NCBI GenBank assembly: GCA_001403755.1
Contig: CYUH01000013.1
Span: 124,001-188,000, forward strand
Direction: 5' to 3'
Length of the DNA stretch: 64,000 bases
Source: Chryseobacterium senegalense
GTDB lineage: Bacteria; Bacteroidota; Bacteroidia; Flavobacteriales; Weeksellaceae
Positions 18,388 through 26,911 of the stretch are shown here, piece by piece. Position 1 is the stretch's first letter, and each line of letters opens with the position of its first letter. The notes under the pieces are model-generated. The model worked only from the letters and a program-made list of their open reading frames with translations. It was not told the origin of the DNA and did not search any database. The translations under genes were made by a program, and so were the position numbers.

Positions 18388-19740
18388 TTAATGATCAAAA
18401 CTTTTATCCATCACAAAATCTTCCATGAATTTTGTGGTGTAATTTCCGGCAATATAATCTTCATTCTCCATCAATTGTCTGTGGAAAGGAATGGTTGTTT
18501 TCACACCTTCTATGTAAAATTCTTCCAAGGCACGCTTCATTTTGGCGATGGCCTCTTCACGAGTTTGTGCTGTAGTGATTAATTTTGCAATCATCGAATC
18601 GTAGTTGGAAGGGATGGAATATCCTGAATATACGTGAGTATCAACACGAATTCCGTGTCCTCCCGGAATATTCAGACCACTGATTTTTCCTGGTGATGGA
18701 CGGAAATCATTATATGGATCTTCCGCATTAATTCTACACTCAATTGAATGAAGTTTTGGATAATAATTAATTCCTGAAATTGGGGTTCCGGATGCCAACA
18801 AAATCTGCTCCCTGATCAAATCGTAATCTACAACTTGCTCAGTGATAGGGTGTTCCACCTGAATTCTGGTATTCATTTCCATGAAATAGAAATTTCTGTC
18901 TTTATCTACCAAAAATTCGATAGTTCCAACACCTTCATACCGAATATATTCAGCAGCTTTCACTGCTGCCTGTCCCATTTTTTCACGCAACTCATCCGTC
19001 ATGAACGGCGAAGGAGTTTCTTCCGTAAGTTTTTGGTTTCTTCTTTGAACAGAACAATCTCTTTCAGATAAATGGCACGCGTTTCCGTATTGGTCACCTG
19101 CAATTTGAATTTCGATATGTCGCGGTTCTACAATGAGTTTTTCCATATACATGCCTCCGTTTCCGAAAGCGGCTGTCGCTTCTTGCACTGCAGAATCCCA
19201 ATGTTCTTGTAGGTCTTCTGCTTTCCAAACGGCTCTCATTCCTTTTCCGCCACCTCCTGCTGTTGCCTTAATCATCACCGGATAACCGATTTCGGCAGCA
19301 AGTTTTGCAGCGGTTTCATAACCATCGATTAAACCTTCGGAGCCAGGAACACAAGGAACACCGGCTTCTTTCATGGTTGCCTTTGCGTTTGCCTTATCTC
19401 CCATTCGATCAATCTGTTCCGGAGTTGCACCAATAAACTTGATTCCATTTTCCTGACAGATTCTGGAGAAATTTGAATTTTCTGATAAAAATCCGTATCC
19501 CGGGTGAATTGCATCAGCATTGGTAATTTCTGCAGCTGCGATGATATTTGAGATTTTCAGATAAGAATCTTTGCTCATCGGTGGGCCTATACATACAGCC
19601 TCATCCGCGAATCTTACATGAAGACTGTCTTTATCCGCTGTGGAATAAACCGCTACGGTTTTAATCCCCATCTCTTTGCAAGTACGCAGAATACGCATTG
19701 CAATTTCGCCACGATTAGCTATTAATATTTTTTTGAACAT
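18388..19740 (-). CDS. accC: Acetyl-CoA carboxylase biotin carboxylase subunit
   Basis: AccC carboxylates the biotin on AccB using ATP and bicarbonate. The 450-residue protein starts [19 protein letters not shown] and shows the ATP-grasp core, with [16 protein letters not shown] at about 160-175, and the bicarbonate/biotin region [14 protein letters not shown] near residue 290. Length is standard. It follows accB after 94 bases of A/T-rich sequence and ends at a terminator. Confidence 0.97.
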   Translation of the reverse strand: MFKKILIANRGEIAMRILRTCKEMGIKTVAVYSTADKDSLHVRFADEAVCIGPPMSKDSYLKISNIIAAAEITNADAIHPGYGFLSENSNFSRICQENGIKFIGATPEQIDRMGDKANAKATMKEAGVPCVPGSEGLIDGYETAAKLAAEIGYPVMIKATAGGGGKGMRAVWKAEDLQEHWDSAVQEATAAFGNGGMYMEKLIVEPRHIEIQIAGDQYGNACHLSERDCSVQRRNQKLTEETPSPFMTDELREKMGQAAVKAAEYIRYEGVGTIEFLVDKDRNFYFMEMNTRIQVEHPITEQVVDYDLIREQILLASGTPISGINYYPKLHSIECRINAEDPYNDFRPSPGKISGLNIPGGHGIRVDTHVYSGYSIPSNYDSMIAKLITTAQTREEAIAKMKRALEEFYIEGVKTTIPFHRQLMENEDYIAGNYTTKFMEDFVMDKSFDH

Positions 19741-19834
19741 CTTTTTCTGTAATTTTAAATTTTAAATTCTGAATTTTAAATTATTTTAAATGAGTTCTAT
19801 TCATTTAAAATTTATCATTTATCATTTAAAATTC
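19741..19834. repeat. Low-complexity AATTTTAAAT spacer between accB and accC
   Basis: The 94 bases between accC and accB repeat ATTTTAAAT and ATCATTT units many times. No promoter or terminator was recognised, so it probably lies within the transcript. Confidence 0.45.
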
Positions 19835-20323
19835 CTAAGATGGATCAACCAAGAATAAAGGTTGGTCGTATTCTACCGGAGACGCGTCATCCACTAAGAT
19901 TTTCACAATTTTCCCGGAAATTTCAGACTCAATCTGGTTGAATAGTTTCATCGCTTCAATTACGCACACTACTTTTCCGTTCGATACTTCGTCTCCTACA
20001 TTTACGAAAACATCTTTATCAGGAGAAGGTTTTCTGTAGAAAGTACCAATCATCGGGGATTTAATGGTAACGTACTTACTGTCGTCGGAAGAAGGTTCTG
20101 CTGAAGCCGGAGCAGCCGATTGTGTTACCTGTTGTGGTGCGGAAGCTGATGGAGCTTGTTGTGGTGCAGTATGATAGACTGCTGGTTGAGATACATAACT
20201 CATTTCGCTACCTGCGAGTGGAGTTTTGATGGTAATTTCAAAATCTTTTGTTTTGTATTTTACTTCAGAAACTTCTGCTTTAGACACAAATTTGATGAGA
20301 TTTTGTATGTCTTTAATGTCCAT
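19835..20323 (-). CDS. accB: Acetyl-CoA carboxylase biotin carboxyl carrier protein
   Basis: The 162-residue carrier protein has an N-terminal structured tail, a Ala/Pro/Gln-rich linker (about 50-80) and the C-terminal biotinyl domain with CVIEAMKLFNQIESEISG; the Lys of EAMK is the biotinylation site (about residue 128). It moves carboxylated biotin from AccC to AccA/AccD. A well-spaced promoter lies upstream, and accC follows on the same strand. Confidence 0.96.
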   Translation of the reverse strand: MDIKDIQNLIKFVSKAEVSEVKYKTKDFEITIKTPLAGSEMSYVSQPAVYHTAPQQAPSASAPQQVTQSAAPASAEPSSDDSKYVTIKSPMIGTFYRKPSPDKDVFVNVGDEVSNGKVVCVIEAMKLFNQIESEISGKIVKILVDDASPVEYDQPLFLVDPS

Positions 20324-20347
20324 TATATGTGGTATTTGTTATTATGC

Positions 20348-20376
20348 CAAAGATACTAAAAAACAACAAAAAACAA
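20348..20376 (-). promoter_or_regulatory. Promoter of accB-accC
   Basis: Minus strand TTG (20374-20376), 18 bases, TATCTTTG (20348-20355). The spacer is the T-rich tail of the preceding terminator, so the stop signal for rpmF and the accBC promoter overlap. Confidence 0.75.
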
Positions 20377-20379
20377 CAA

Positions 20380-20414
20380 AAAACCACTCAAAATTGAAAA
20401 AATCGAGTGGTTTT
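20380..20414 (-). terminator. Terminator of the pdxA-DUF177-rpmF unit
   Basis: Ten-base stem AAAACCACTC and GAGTGGTTTT with a 15-base loop, followed on the minus strand by TTGTTG and T runs, 34 bases after the rpmF stop. Confidence 0.75.
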
Positions 20415-20447
20415 GTTATAAAATCGAATGTTTTCTAAGATTATCTC

Positions 20448-20651
20448 TTAGTTTTCTTCTGTAGTTTCTACTGTTTTTTCCATTACTACTTTTCCTCTGT
20501 AGTAAAGTTTTCCTTCATGCCAGTGTGCTCTATGATAAAGGTGCATTTCACCTGAAGTTGCATCTTTTGCTAATTGAGGAACTACCGCTTTGTAGTGGGT
20601 TCTTCTCTTATCTCTTCTTGTTGACGATTGTCTTCTCTTTGGATGTGCCAT
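20448..20651 (-). CDS. rpmF: 50S ribosomal protein L32
   Basis: A 67-residue ribosomal protein starting [20 protein letters not shown]. It lies directly downstream of a DUF177 gene, a common order in bacteria. The zinc-binding cysteines of many L32 proteins are not seen, as in other Bacteroidota. The start of the gene is 63 bases after the DUF177 stop. A terminator follows. Confidence 0.96.
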   Translation of the reverse strand: MAHPKRRQSSTRRDKRRTHYKAVVPQLAKDATSGEMHLYHRAHWHEGKLYYRGKVVMEKTVETTEEN

Positions 20652-20714
20652 TTCTTATAATTTTGTTTGATGAGCGATGAGGTTTGATTGCTCAATTCTC
20701 ATCATTTAAACTAT

Positions 20715-21236
20715 TTAATTTTTATCTTTTAACTTTTTTAATGCTTCCCATCTCGGGTCGATATCTTGTTCTTCTTCAACTTCTTCTTTCGGACTGAACT
20801 TTTCCAATATTTCCAAATCTTCATCGGAAACATTTGGTGAAATTTTCTTCATCGGTATCGACAGCATTACGATTTCATAAATCAGCTGCGCTACGTTGAA
20901 AGCGTGGTCTGTACTCGGGATGGTGATTACATCTTCCTCGCTGTCATCATACTCTGTTCCGAATTTTACCAAAACTTTAATCTCATTTTCTATATGGTGA
21001 TCAAAATTTTCTGTGGTAATATCACATACCAAATTTACAATTCCGGAAATTTCAATTTCGAACTCCAAAAAAGTGCTGTGTTTCATCATGAAAACATCTG
21101 CAACAATTTTAGGATTTGTAAACTCTTGTTCAGTTTCGAAAAGTTGAAAGAACGCTTTATCTATCTCAAATTGGAATTCGTGTTGACCGTTTTTTTGTCC
21201 TGAAAACACGATATCGTAGTTTCTAAACTTGTCCAT
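20715..21236 (-). CDS. DUF177 (YceD) family 23S rRNA accumulation protein
   Basis: A 173-residue YceD/DUF177 protein; homologues support 23S rRNA production and are regularly found next to rpmF, as here. The start is set at 21236 (MDKFRNYDIVFSG). The C-terminal part is acidic (EEVEEEQDIDPRWEALKKL), as typical for the family. pdxA is 86 bases upstream on the same strand. Confidence 0.9.
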   Translation of the reverse strand: MDKFRNYDIVFSGQKNGQHEFQFEIDKAFFQLFETEQEFTNPKIVADVFMMKHSTFLEFEIEISGIVNLVCDITTENFDHHIENEIKVLVKFGTEYDDSEEDVITIPSTDHAFNVAQLIYEIVMLSIPMKKISPNVSDEDLEILEKFSPKEEVEEEQDIDPRWEALKKLKDKN

Positions 21237-21322
21237 AAAATGAGTGTGCAAAAATATGCAAATTTTTTAATATTACAAATAATTTTTAAAACAAATAATC
21301 AAGAAATCAGTTTTTCAGAATC

Positions 21323-22417
21323 TTAATGCCCATTTTCGTCCGGAAGATCCTCATCAACACCATTATTTGCAGCGTTTCTGCGAGGTCGCATGCGGTTAGT
21401 CATTAAGTCATTATATTCTTGTCTGTTTTTAAAAATTTTCACAGCCATAAACAACGCTTCGCTAAAACTTTGTTCATCAGCAATATTTTTCCCAGCAATG
21501 TCATGAGCAACTCCATGATCAGGTGATGTTCTGATGAAAGGTAAACCGGCTGTATAATTCACTCCCTCTTCGTAGGCGATGGTTTTGAATGGAGCCAAAC
21601 CTTGGTCGTGGTACATCGCTAAAACAGCATCATAATTCTTATACTTATTGGGCTGGAAAAAGCTATCTGCCGGAAATGGGCCAAAAGCCAAAACTCCGTT
21701 ATCAAAAAGCTCTTTGATTGCCGGTTCAATAATTTCGATTTCTTCTTTACCGATCACACCGCCATCGCCGGAATGTGGATTCAGTCCTAAAACGGCAATT
21801 TTCGGTCTAGTGATTTGGAAATCTTCTACCAAACATTGGTTCAGCATTTTGATTTGTTTCTTTATTTTTTCTTTTGAAATACTTTCCGCTACTTGTGAAA
21901 TCGGAATATGATGCGTGGACACCGCCACTTTCAAATCATTGGTCACCAAAAACATCAACCCCTTTTTTCCGAATTTTTCTTCTAGATAGCCGGTATGTCC
22001 TGCATGAGCAAAACCATTCTTCATCATTTCATCCTTATTAATAGGTGCGGTTACCAGAACATCGATATCGCCTTTGATCAGTGCATTGGTTGCAGCTTCC
22101 AAAGAATCTATCGCCATTCTAGTAGATTCTTCCGTAGGAACACCCATTTCCACATTCACATTCTCTTTTGTAAGATTCACCATATTAATTTTATCGCTTT
22201 GCGCTTGTGTAGCGTCGGTGATATAATTAAAATTGAGTTGTTGTAGCTTGAAAATATTTTTCTGGTAAGTAAATAGTTTTCCGGAGCCAAAAATAATAGG
22301 TGTGAAAAAATCGGTAATTGTTTTATCTTTCAGAGATTTCATAATGATTTCCGGACCGATACCATTAAAATCACCAATCGAAATTCCTACCCTTACTTTG
22401 TGCTGTTTAGAACTCAT
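21323..22417 (-). CDS. pdxA: 4-hydroxythreonine-4-phosphate dehydrogenase
   Basis: PdxA oxidises 4-phosphohydroxy-L-threonine, an early step of the DXP-dependent pathway to vitamin B6. The metal-binding histidines are in HAGHTGYLEEKFG, MYHDQGLAPFK and SPDHGVAHDIAG (about 140, 265 and 303). The 364 residues include a short charged C-terminal tail (RMRPRRNAANNGVDEDLPDE) beyond the family core. It starts the pdxA-DUF177-rpmF unit. A weak TAAATTTG element lies about 34 bases upstream. Confidence 0.95.
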   Translation of the reverse strand: MSSKQHKVRVGISIGDFNGIGPEIIMKSLKDKTITDFFTPIIFGSGKLFTYQKNIFKLQQLNFNYITDATQAQSDKINMVNLTKENVNVEMGVPTEESTRMAIDSLEAATNALIKGDIDVLVTAPINKDEMMKNGFAHAGHTGYLEEKFGKKGLMFLVTNDLKVAVSTHHIPISQVAESISKEKIKKQIKMLNQCLVEDFQITRPKIAVLGLNPHSGDGGVIGKEEIEIIEPAIKELFDNGVLAFGPFPADSFFQPNKYKNYDAVLAMYHDQGLAPFKTIAYEEGVNYTAGLPFIRTSPDHGVAHDIAGKNIADEQSFSEALFMAVKIFKNRQEYNDLMTNRMRPRRNAANNGVDEDLPDENGH

Positions 22418-22450
22418 TTTTAATTATCTTTGAAGATTAATAGAATTTCA

Positions 22451-22458
22451 CAAATTTA
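22451..22458 (-). promoter_or_regulatory. Candidate -7 element of pdxA
   Basis: Minus strand TAAATTTG (complement at 22451-22458), no clear TTG. It lies in the divergent gap with ribE. Confidence 0.4.
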
Positions 22459-22522
22459 GGAATTTAGAAATAACTATTCGGAATTTATTTAAAACTTGAC
22501 TTTTCCCCACAAATCGTACCCT

Positions 22523-23119
22523 ATGTTTACAGGAATTATAGAAGCTACCGCCATCATCGAAAAAATTGAGGGCAATGGCGAAAACATTAATTTTACATTA
22601 AGTTGCCCTTTCACCCAAGAGCTTAAAATTGATCAAAGTTTAGCGCACAACGGCTGTTGTCTCACTGTGGTAGAAATCACTGATCAACATTACACTGTAA
22701 CAGCGATAGCTGAAACTTTAGAAAAGACTAATCTTAACCAATGGGAATTGGGAACTGAGGTGAATTTGGAACGGTGTTTGAAGTTTGACGGAAGACTGGA
22801 CGGACACATCGTTCAGGGACATGTCGATAGAACCGGAACTGTAAAAAGCATTGAAGACAGAGACGGCAGCTACTTTATCACCATTAATTATGATGAAACC
22901 GATGATTTCGTAACCGTTCCGCAAGGATCAATCACCGTAAATGGAATAAGCTTAACTGTTGCAGAAAGTGGATTCGGTGAATTTTCTGTTGCAATAATTC
23001 CTTATACATGGGAATTTACGAATATGAAGAACCTCAAAACTGGTGATTTAGTCAATTTAGAATTCGACATTATTGGAAAATATGTAACGAAATTGATGAG
23101 AAAAAATGTCATTCACTAA
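22523..23119 (+). CDS. ribE: Riboflavin synthase alpha chain
   Basis: RibE dismutates two molecules of 6,7-dimethyl-8-ribityllumazine into riboflavin. The start is taken at 22523 because MFTGIIEATAII is the conserved N-terminus; the longer frame adds nine residues with no support. The two lumazine-synthase-like barrels repeat the pattern: GCCLTVVE in the first and GHVDRTGTV plus GISLTVAESG in the second. About 198 residues. The downstream histidine kinase begins within the last 14 bases. Confidence 0.95.
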   Translation: MFTGIIEATAIIEKIEGNGENINFTLSCPFTQELKIDQSLAHNGCCLTVVEITDQHYTVTAIAETLEKTNLNQWELGTEVNLERCLKFDGRLDGHIVQGHVDRTGTVKSIEDRDGSYFITINYDETDDFVTVPQGSITVNGISLTVAESGFGEFSVAIIPYTWEFTNMKNLKTGDLVNLEFDIIGKYVTKLMRKNVIH

Positions 23120-24566
23120 ATACAAAGGCTACAGTTTAAGGAATAAAGTTTTCGGAGGATTTATGCTGATTTGTTTAGTCAGTATAATCATCTCATCAGG
23201 TCTTAGTTATTATATTTTAAAAAATAATGCTCTTGAACAAAGCAAAACCGATTTGCAGAGAAAAGCAGAATCGCTACTTTCAGCACTCGATTATTCTGTA
23301 AGTCATACCCAAGTGCAAACCAATGATTTGCCCAAAATTTTAGCAAATGATATTTTTGAAATTGCGGACATCAACAATCAAGACATCATCATCTATGATT
23401 TGGCCGGCAATTATTTGATTTCCAACAAAGACATCAATTTGATCGCTGAAAAAAAAATCCCGATCAATATCGTAAACAGCGTCCTGAAAACTGACAAAAG
23501 AGTCGACTTTCAGAAATACGACGAAAAAACAGATTCTAATCTCACCTCATCGTATATGATCCTGAAAAACAACATGCTGGAACCAATCGGCATTGTTTAT
23601 TTTCCATTTTATCATAATGATGGTTCCTATTTCGAGGTATTCAATAAATATGTAAATTATATGTTTATTGTAAATGTTTTCGTTATCGGACTTGGGATTT
23701 GGGTCAGCTGGATTATTTCAAACAACCTTACCAAAGCTTTGTCTAAATTTTCGAATATTATTACCAAAATCACCTTATTAGACGACGATCCGAAACCTAT
23801 CAAATACCACCAAAATGATGAGCTCAATCCTTTGGTTAAAGCTTATAACCGGATGATCCTTCAAATACAAGATCAAAAAGAAAGACTCAGTTTCAAAGAA
23901 AAAGAAGTTGCATGGCGAGAAATGGCAAAGCAAGTTGCCCACGAAGTGAAAAATCCGCTAACTCCAATGAAACTCACCATACAGAATTTCGAAAGAAAAT
24001 TTGATCCAACCGATCCGAATATTCGTGATAAAGTAAAGAATCTTAGCCGAACAATGGTAGATCAAATCGATTTGATTACCGCGGTAGCAAATGCTTTTTC
24101 TCAATTTGCACAACTCCCGGAAAAGAACAATGAACTTTTCGATCTTAATGATGAAATTAGGAATATCATAAATGTTTTCAGCGATGAGCGAATTTATTTC
24201 CATTCCAACAAGATCTCCATCATGGTTGAAATGGATAAAATTTACCTCTCCAGAATTATTACCAATTTAATCACCAACGCCCGACAAGCGCGCAAAACCG
24301 ATATTGAAAGCATTATCAATGTGAATTTGGAGCAGCGACAAAAGAGAATTATCATTGAAGTGGAAGACAACGGCGTCGGCATTTCAGAAGAAATGTATGA
24401 TCGTATTTTCGAACCCAATTTCACCTCGAAAACCAGTGGCACAGGACTCGGTTTAACGATGGTACGAAAGATGGTGGAAGAATACAAAGGAGAAATTTCG
24501 GTGAAATCTGAAGTCAATAAAGGTTCAACTTTCACGATTTCATTTCCTTCTAATATTCCTTCATGA
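23106..24566 (+). CDS. Sensor histidine kinase with HAMP domain
   Basis: A 486-residue membrane kinase. Membrane segments lie at about 16-36 and 176-198, with a periplasmic sensor of about 140 residues between them, then a HAMP region (about 200-250), the HisKA box HEVKNPLTPMKL (the phosphorylated His at about 279), and the ATPase core with N box (ITNLITNARQA), GVGI and GLGLTMVRKM. The NPLTP form is that of NtrY-like kinases. It overlaps ribE by 14 bases and trmN6 by four. No response regulator gene is adjacent, so its partner lies elsewhere. Confidence 0.92.
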   Translation: MSFTKYKGYSLRNKVFGGFMLICLVSIIISSGLSYYILKNNALEQSKTDLQRKAESLLSALDYSVSHTQVQTNDLPKILANDIFEIADINNQDIIIYDLAGNYLISNKDINLIAEKKIPINIVNSVLKTDKRVDFQKYDEKTDSNLTSSYMILKNNMLEPIGIVYFPFYHNDGSYFEVFNKYVNYMFIVNVFVIGLGIWVSWIISNNLTKALSKFSNIITKITLLDDDPKPIKYHQNDELNPLVKAYNRMILQIQDQKERLSFKEKEVAWREMAKQVAHEVKNPLTPMKLTIQNFERKFDPTDPNIRDKVKNLSRTMVDQIDLITAVANAFSQFAQLPEKNNELFDLNDEIRNIINVFSDERIYFHSNKISIMVEMDKIYLSRIITNLITNARQARKTDIESIINVNLEQRQKRIIIEVEDNGVGISEEMYDRIFEPNFTSKTSGTGLGLTMVRKMVEEYKGEISVKSEVNKGSTFTISFPSNIPS

Positions 24567-25267
24567 AGCCTTTCAAATTTAAAAGATTTGAAATCCAACA
24601 ATCCAAAAAAGTCTTTAGAGTGGGAACCGACGGCGTTTTACTCGGTTCGCTATGTTCAGTTTTAAATGCTAAAAAAGCGTTAGAAATCGGAACAGGAACA
24701 GGATTAATCTCATTGATGGTTACCCAACGAAATCAAACTACCGCGATCTTAGCCATCGATATTAATCCGGAAGCCGTACAATTAGCGAACGAAAATTTCG
24801 CTAATTCGCCATTTCAAGAGAGAATCAGCGCGGTACATCAAGATTTAAAATCATGGGAAACCGATGAGAAATTCGATTTGATCTTCTCTAATCCTCCTTA
24901 TTTTGAAGAAAATCCTTCACAAAAAGACATTTTGGCGAGGCAACAAACCGAATTGTCTTTTCAAGATCTCAGCGAAAAAGCGAGCCACCTTTTATCTGAG
25001 AACGGGCTGTTTTCGGTAATTATTCCACATGATTCTGCAGATGATTTCATCCAGATTTGCATTGAAAACCAACTTCTTTTACACCGAAAAATTAATATTT
25101 CTGGAATTAAAAATGCTTTGCCAAAACGTTGCGTTCTCGAATTTGGATTTCACCAAAAAAACCCGGATGAATCCGATTTTTACATTGAAAAATCGCCCAG
25201 ACAATATTCCGACGAATATCTAGAGCTAACCAAAAATTTTCATGTCTTCACCCATAAGAAAGCATGA
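24563..25267 (+). CDS. trmN6: tRNA1(Val) (adenine(37)-N6)-methyltransferase
   Basis: A 234-residue S-adenosylmethionine-dependent N6-adenine methyltransferase of the YfiC/TrmN6 type. It shows VGTDGVLLGSLC (about 20-32), the SAM-binding IGTGTGLISLMV (about 44-55) and the catalytic NPPYFEEN motif near residue 111. It methylates A37 of a valine tRNA. It is the third gene of a coupled unit (ATGA overlap with the kinase). Its stop directly abuts the stop of the convergent gene, leaving no space for a terminator. Confidence 0.88.
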   Translation: MKPFKFKRFEIQQSKKVFRVGTDGVLLGSLCSVLNAKKALEIGTGTGLISLMVTQRNQTTAILAIDINPEAVQLANENFANSPFQERISAVHQDLKSWETDEKFDLIFSNPPYFEENPSQKDILARQQTELSFQDLSEKASHLLSENGLFSVIIPHDSADDFIQICIENQLLLHRKINISGIKNALPKRCVLEFGFHQKNPDESDFYIEKSPRQYSDEYLELTKNFHVFTHKKA

Positions 25268-25846
25268 TTATTTAGGCGAATTTAGCGTTACCACTATATC
25301 TTTGGAAATATTTTTTACTGAAGTATACTTAGCATCACAAACCATCGTCGTTAAAGTATAATTTCCTTTATCCACCAAAATATAATTTTGGTTTTTAGCC
25401 GGAACATCTAAATTATAAAACCTTTTTCCGCTAATTTTCACAATTAAATTGCACTTTGAGCGGTTAATAATCTGAATATACGCCACTTTGCTGCTTGGAT
25501 CGGTGTTGAAAAGATGAGTGAGTAGCTCGGCGGTACGTTTGTTTTTGTCGTTTACGCCATCTTTTGCAACATCTTTTTTGATGTCATTTTTAAGTTTCGC
25601 AGTACTGATGGGTTGTACACTTGGTTTTGCACTTGCTGATTTCTGGCTTGCAGGCTTATTATTATTAATTGCTGCTATTAGTTTTCTTTTGAATTCGGGT
25701 GTCTTCGGATGATCGGGATTGTTTTTAATGAAGGTAGCAATCACTTGCGGATCCGTACTATTTTCTACTTGAGTAACTGTGTACTGTGCTTGTGCAGAGG
25801 AAAAAGCCGAAACCAAAAAAAACAGAATATAAAAATATTTTTTCAT
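25268..25846 (-). CDS. Secreted hypothetical protein
   Basis: The start is set at 25846 because MKKYFYILFFLVSAFSSAQ is a signal peptide. The mature part of about 170 residues has a Lys/Asn/Ser-rich linker and a C-terminal beta-rich domain with two cysteines, NRSKCNLIVKISG and TTMVCDAKYTS. It resembles a Chryseobacterium family that I think is catalogued as DUF6759, but this is from memory and should be checked. It abuts trmN6 tail to tail. Function unknown. Confidence 0.7.
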   Translation of the reverse strand: MKKYFYILFFLVSAFSSAQAQYTVTQVENSTDPQVIATFIKNNPDHPKTPEFKRKLIAAINNNKPASQKSASAKPSVQPISTAKLKNDIKKDVAKDGVNDKNKRTAELLTHLFNTDPSSKVAYIQIINRSKCNLIVKISGKRFYNLDVPAKNQNYILVDKGNYTLTTMVCDAKYTSVKNISKDIVVTLNSPK

Positions 25847-25921
25847 TAAAGGAATGATTTTTAGGAACTTAAATTTTAGTAATAACGAAGAAATCTTCTT
25901 TTTAGTTTGTGTGAATTTTAT

Positions 25922-25929
25922 TATCTTTG
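25922..25929 (+). promoter_or_regulatory. Candidate -7 element of tsf
   Basis: TATCTTTG, 53 bases before the tsf ATG. No clear TTG at the usual spacing. Confidence 0.55.
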
Positions 25930-25981
25930 CAACGCTCAAAAATAAGCTAAATAAACAATTTAATCATAAAAAAACAATTCT

Positions 25982-26806
25982 ATGTATACACCCGTTGCTG
26001 CAGACGTAGCTAAATTAAGAAACACAACAGGAGCAGGAATGATGGACTGCAAAAAAGCATTGGTAGAAGCGGAAGGAGACTTCGAAAAAGCTATTGAAAT
26101 CCTTAGAAAAAAAGGACAAAAAGTAGCTGCTAACAGAGCGGATAGAGAATCTACCGAAGGTGCTGTAATCGCTAAAGTAAATGAGGATAATACGATGGGA
26201 GCAATCATCGCTTTGAACTGCGAAACTGATTTCGTTGCGAAAAACGACGCTTTTGTTGAATTGGCTCACGAACTTGCTGAGCAAGCAGTATTCTATGCAA
26301 ACAAAGAAGAATTCTTGGCATCTGATTTCCACGGAACTACTGTTGCTGAGAAATTAGTAGAGCAAACAGGTGTTATTGGTGAGAAAATCGAAATCGGTTC
26401 TTTCGAAAGAATCGAAGGTCCTTTCTTAGGTGCTTACATCCACGCTGGAAACAAAATCGCGGCGATCACTTCTCTTTCTGCAAACGTAGACGGTGCTGCT
26501 GATGCTGCTAAAGCGGTTTCTATGCAAATTGCTGCAATGAACCCAATTGCGCTTGACGAAACACAAGTTTCTCAAGAAACTATCGACAAAGAATTAGAAA
26601 TCGAAAGAGATATCTTAACTAAAGAAGGTAAGCCTGCAAACATTATTGATAATATCCTTAAAGGAAAAATGCAGCGTTTCTACAAAGACAACACTTTGGT
26701 ACACCAAGCTTTCATCAAAGACGGTAGCCAATCTGTTGCTGATTATGTAAAATCTGTAAACTCAGATCTAAAAGTAGTAGGTTTTGTAAGAGTAAGTCTT
26801 GCATAA
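25982..26806 (+). CDS. tsf: Translation elongation factor Ts
   Basis: EF-Ts restores EF-Tu to the GTP form. The 274 residues start YTPVAADVAKLRNTTGAG, with MDCKKALVEAEGDFEKAIE (UBA region) and the core (RADRESTEGAV), and a single dimerisation domain of normal length. In many bacteria rpsB is directly upstream; here the neighbour upstream is a divergent secreted protein gene, so tsf appears to be expressed alone from its own promoter and ends at a strong terminator. Confidence 0.97.
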   Translation: MYTPVAADVAKLRNTTGAGMMDCKKALVEAEGDFEKAIEILRKKGQKVAANRADRESTEGAVIAKVNEDNTMGAIIALNCETDFVAKNDAFVELAHELAEQAVFYANKEEFLASDFHGTTVAEKLVEQTGVIGEKIEIGSFERIEGPFLGAYIHAGNKIAAITSLSANVDGAADAAKAVSMQIAAMNPIALDETQVSQETIDKELEIERDILTKEGKPANIIDNILKGKMQRFYKDNTLVHQAFIKDGSQSVADYVKSVNSDLKVVGFVRVSLA

Positions 26807-26829
26807 TCTTCTTTTATAGAAATATAATT

Positions 26830-26865
26830 ATCTCCTGCGAAAAATCTTCGCAGGAGATTTTTTTT
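26830..26865 (+). terminator. Rho-independent terminator of tsf
   Basis: A perfect 12-base stem (ATCTCCTGCGAA and TTCGCAGGAGAT) with a five-base loop and eight T. Confidence 0.92.
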
Positions 26866-26880
26866 CCGATATTTTCGGAG

Positions 26881-26888
26881 TAATTTTG
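26881..26888 (+). promoter_or_regulatory. Candidate -7 element of the choice-of-anchor L gene
   Basis: TAATTTTG matches TAnnTTTG, 24 bases before the ATG at 26912; no TTG upstream. Confidence 0.4.
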
Positions 26889-26911
26889 ACTTCTATTTCC
26901 TTTAGAAAAAC

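Noticed and set aside
22418..22522. FMN riboswitch before ribE
   Set aside because: The gap is only about 105 bases and lacks the conserved FMN aptamer segments.
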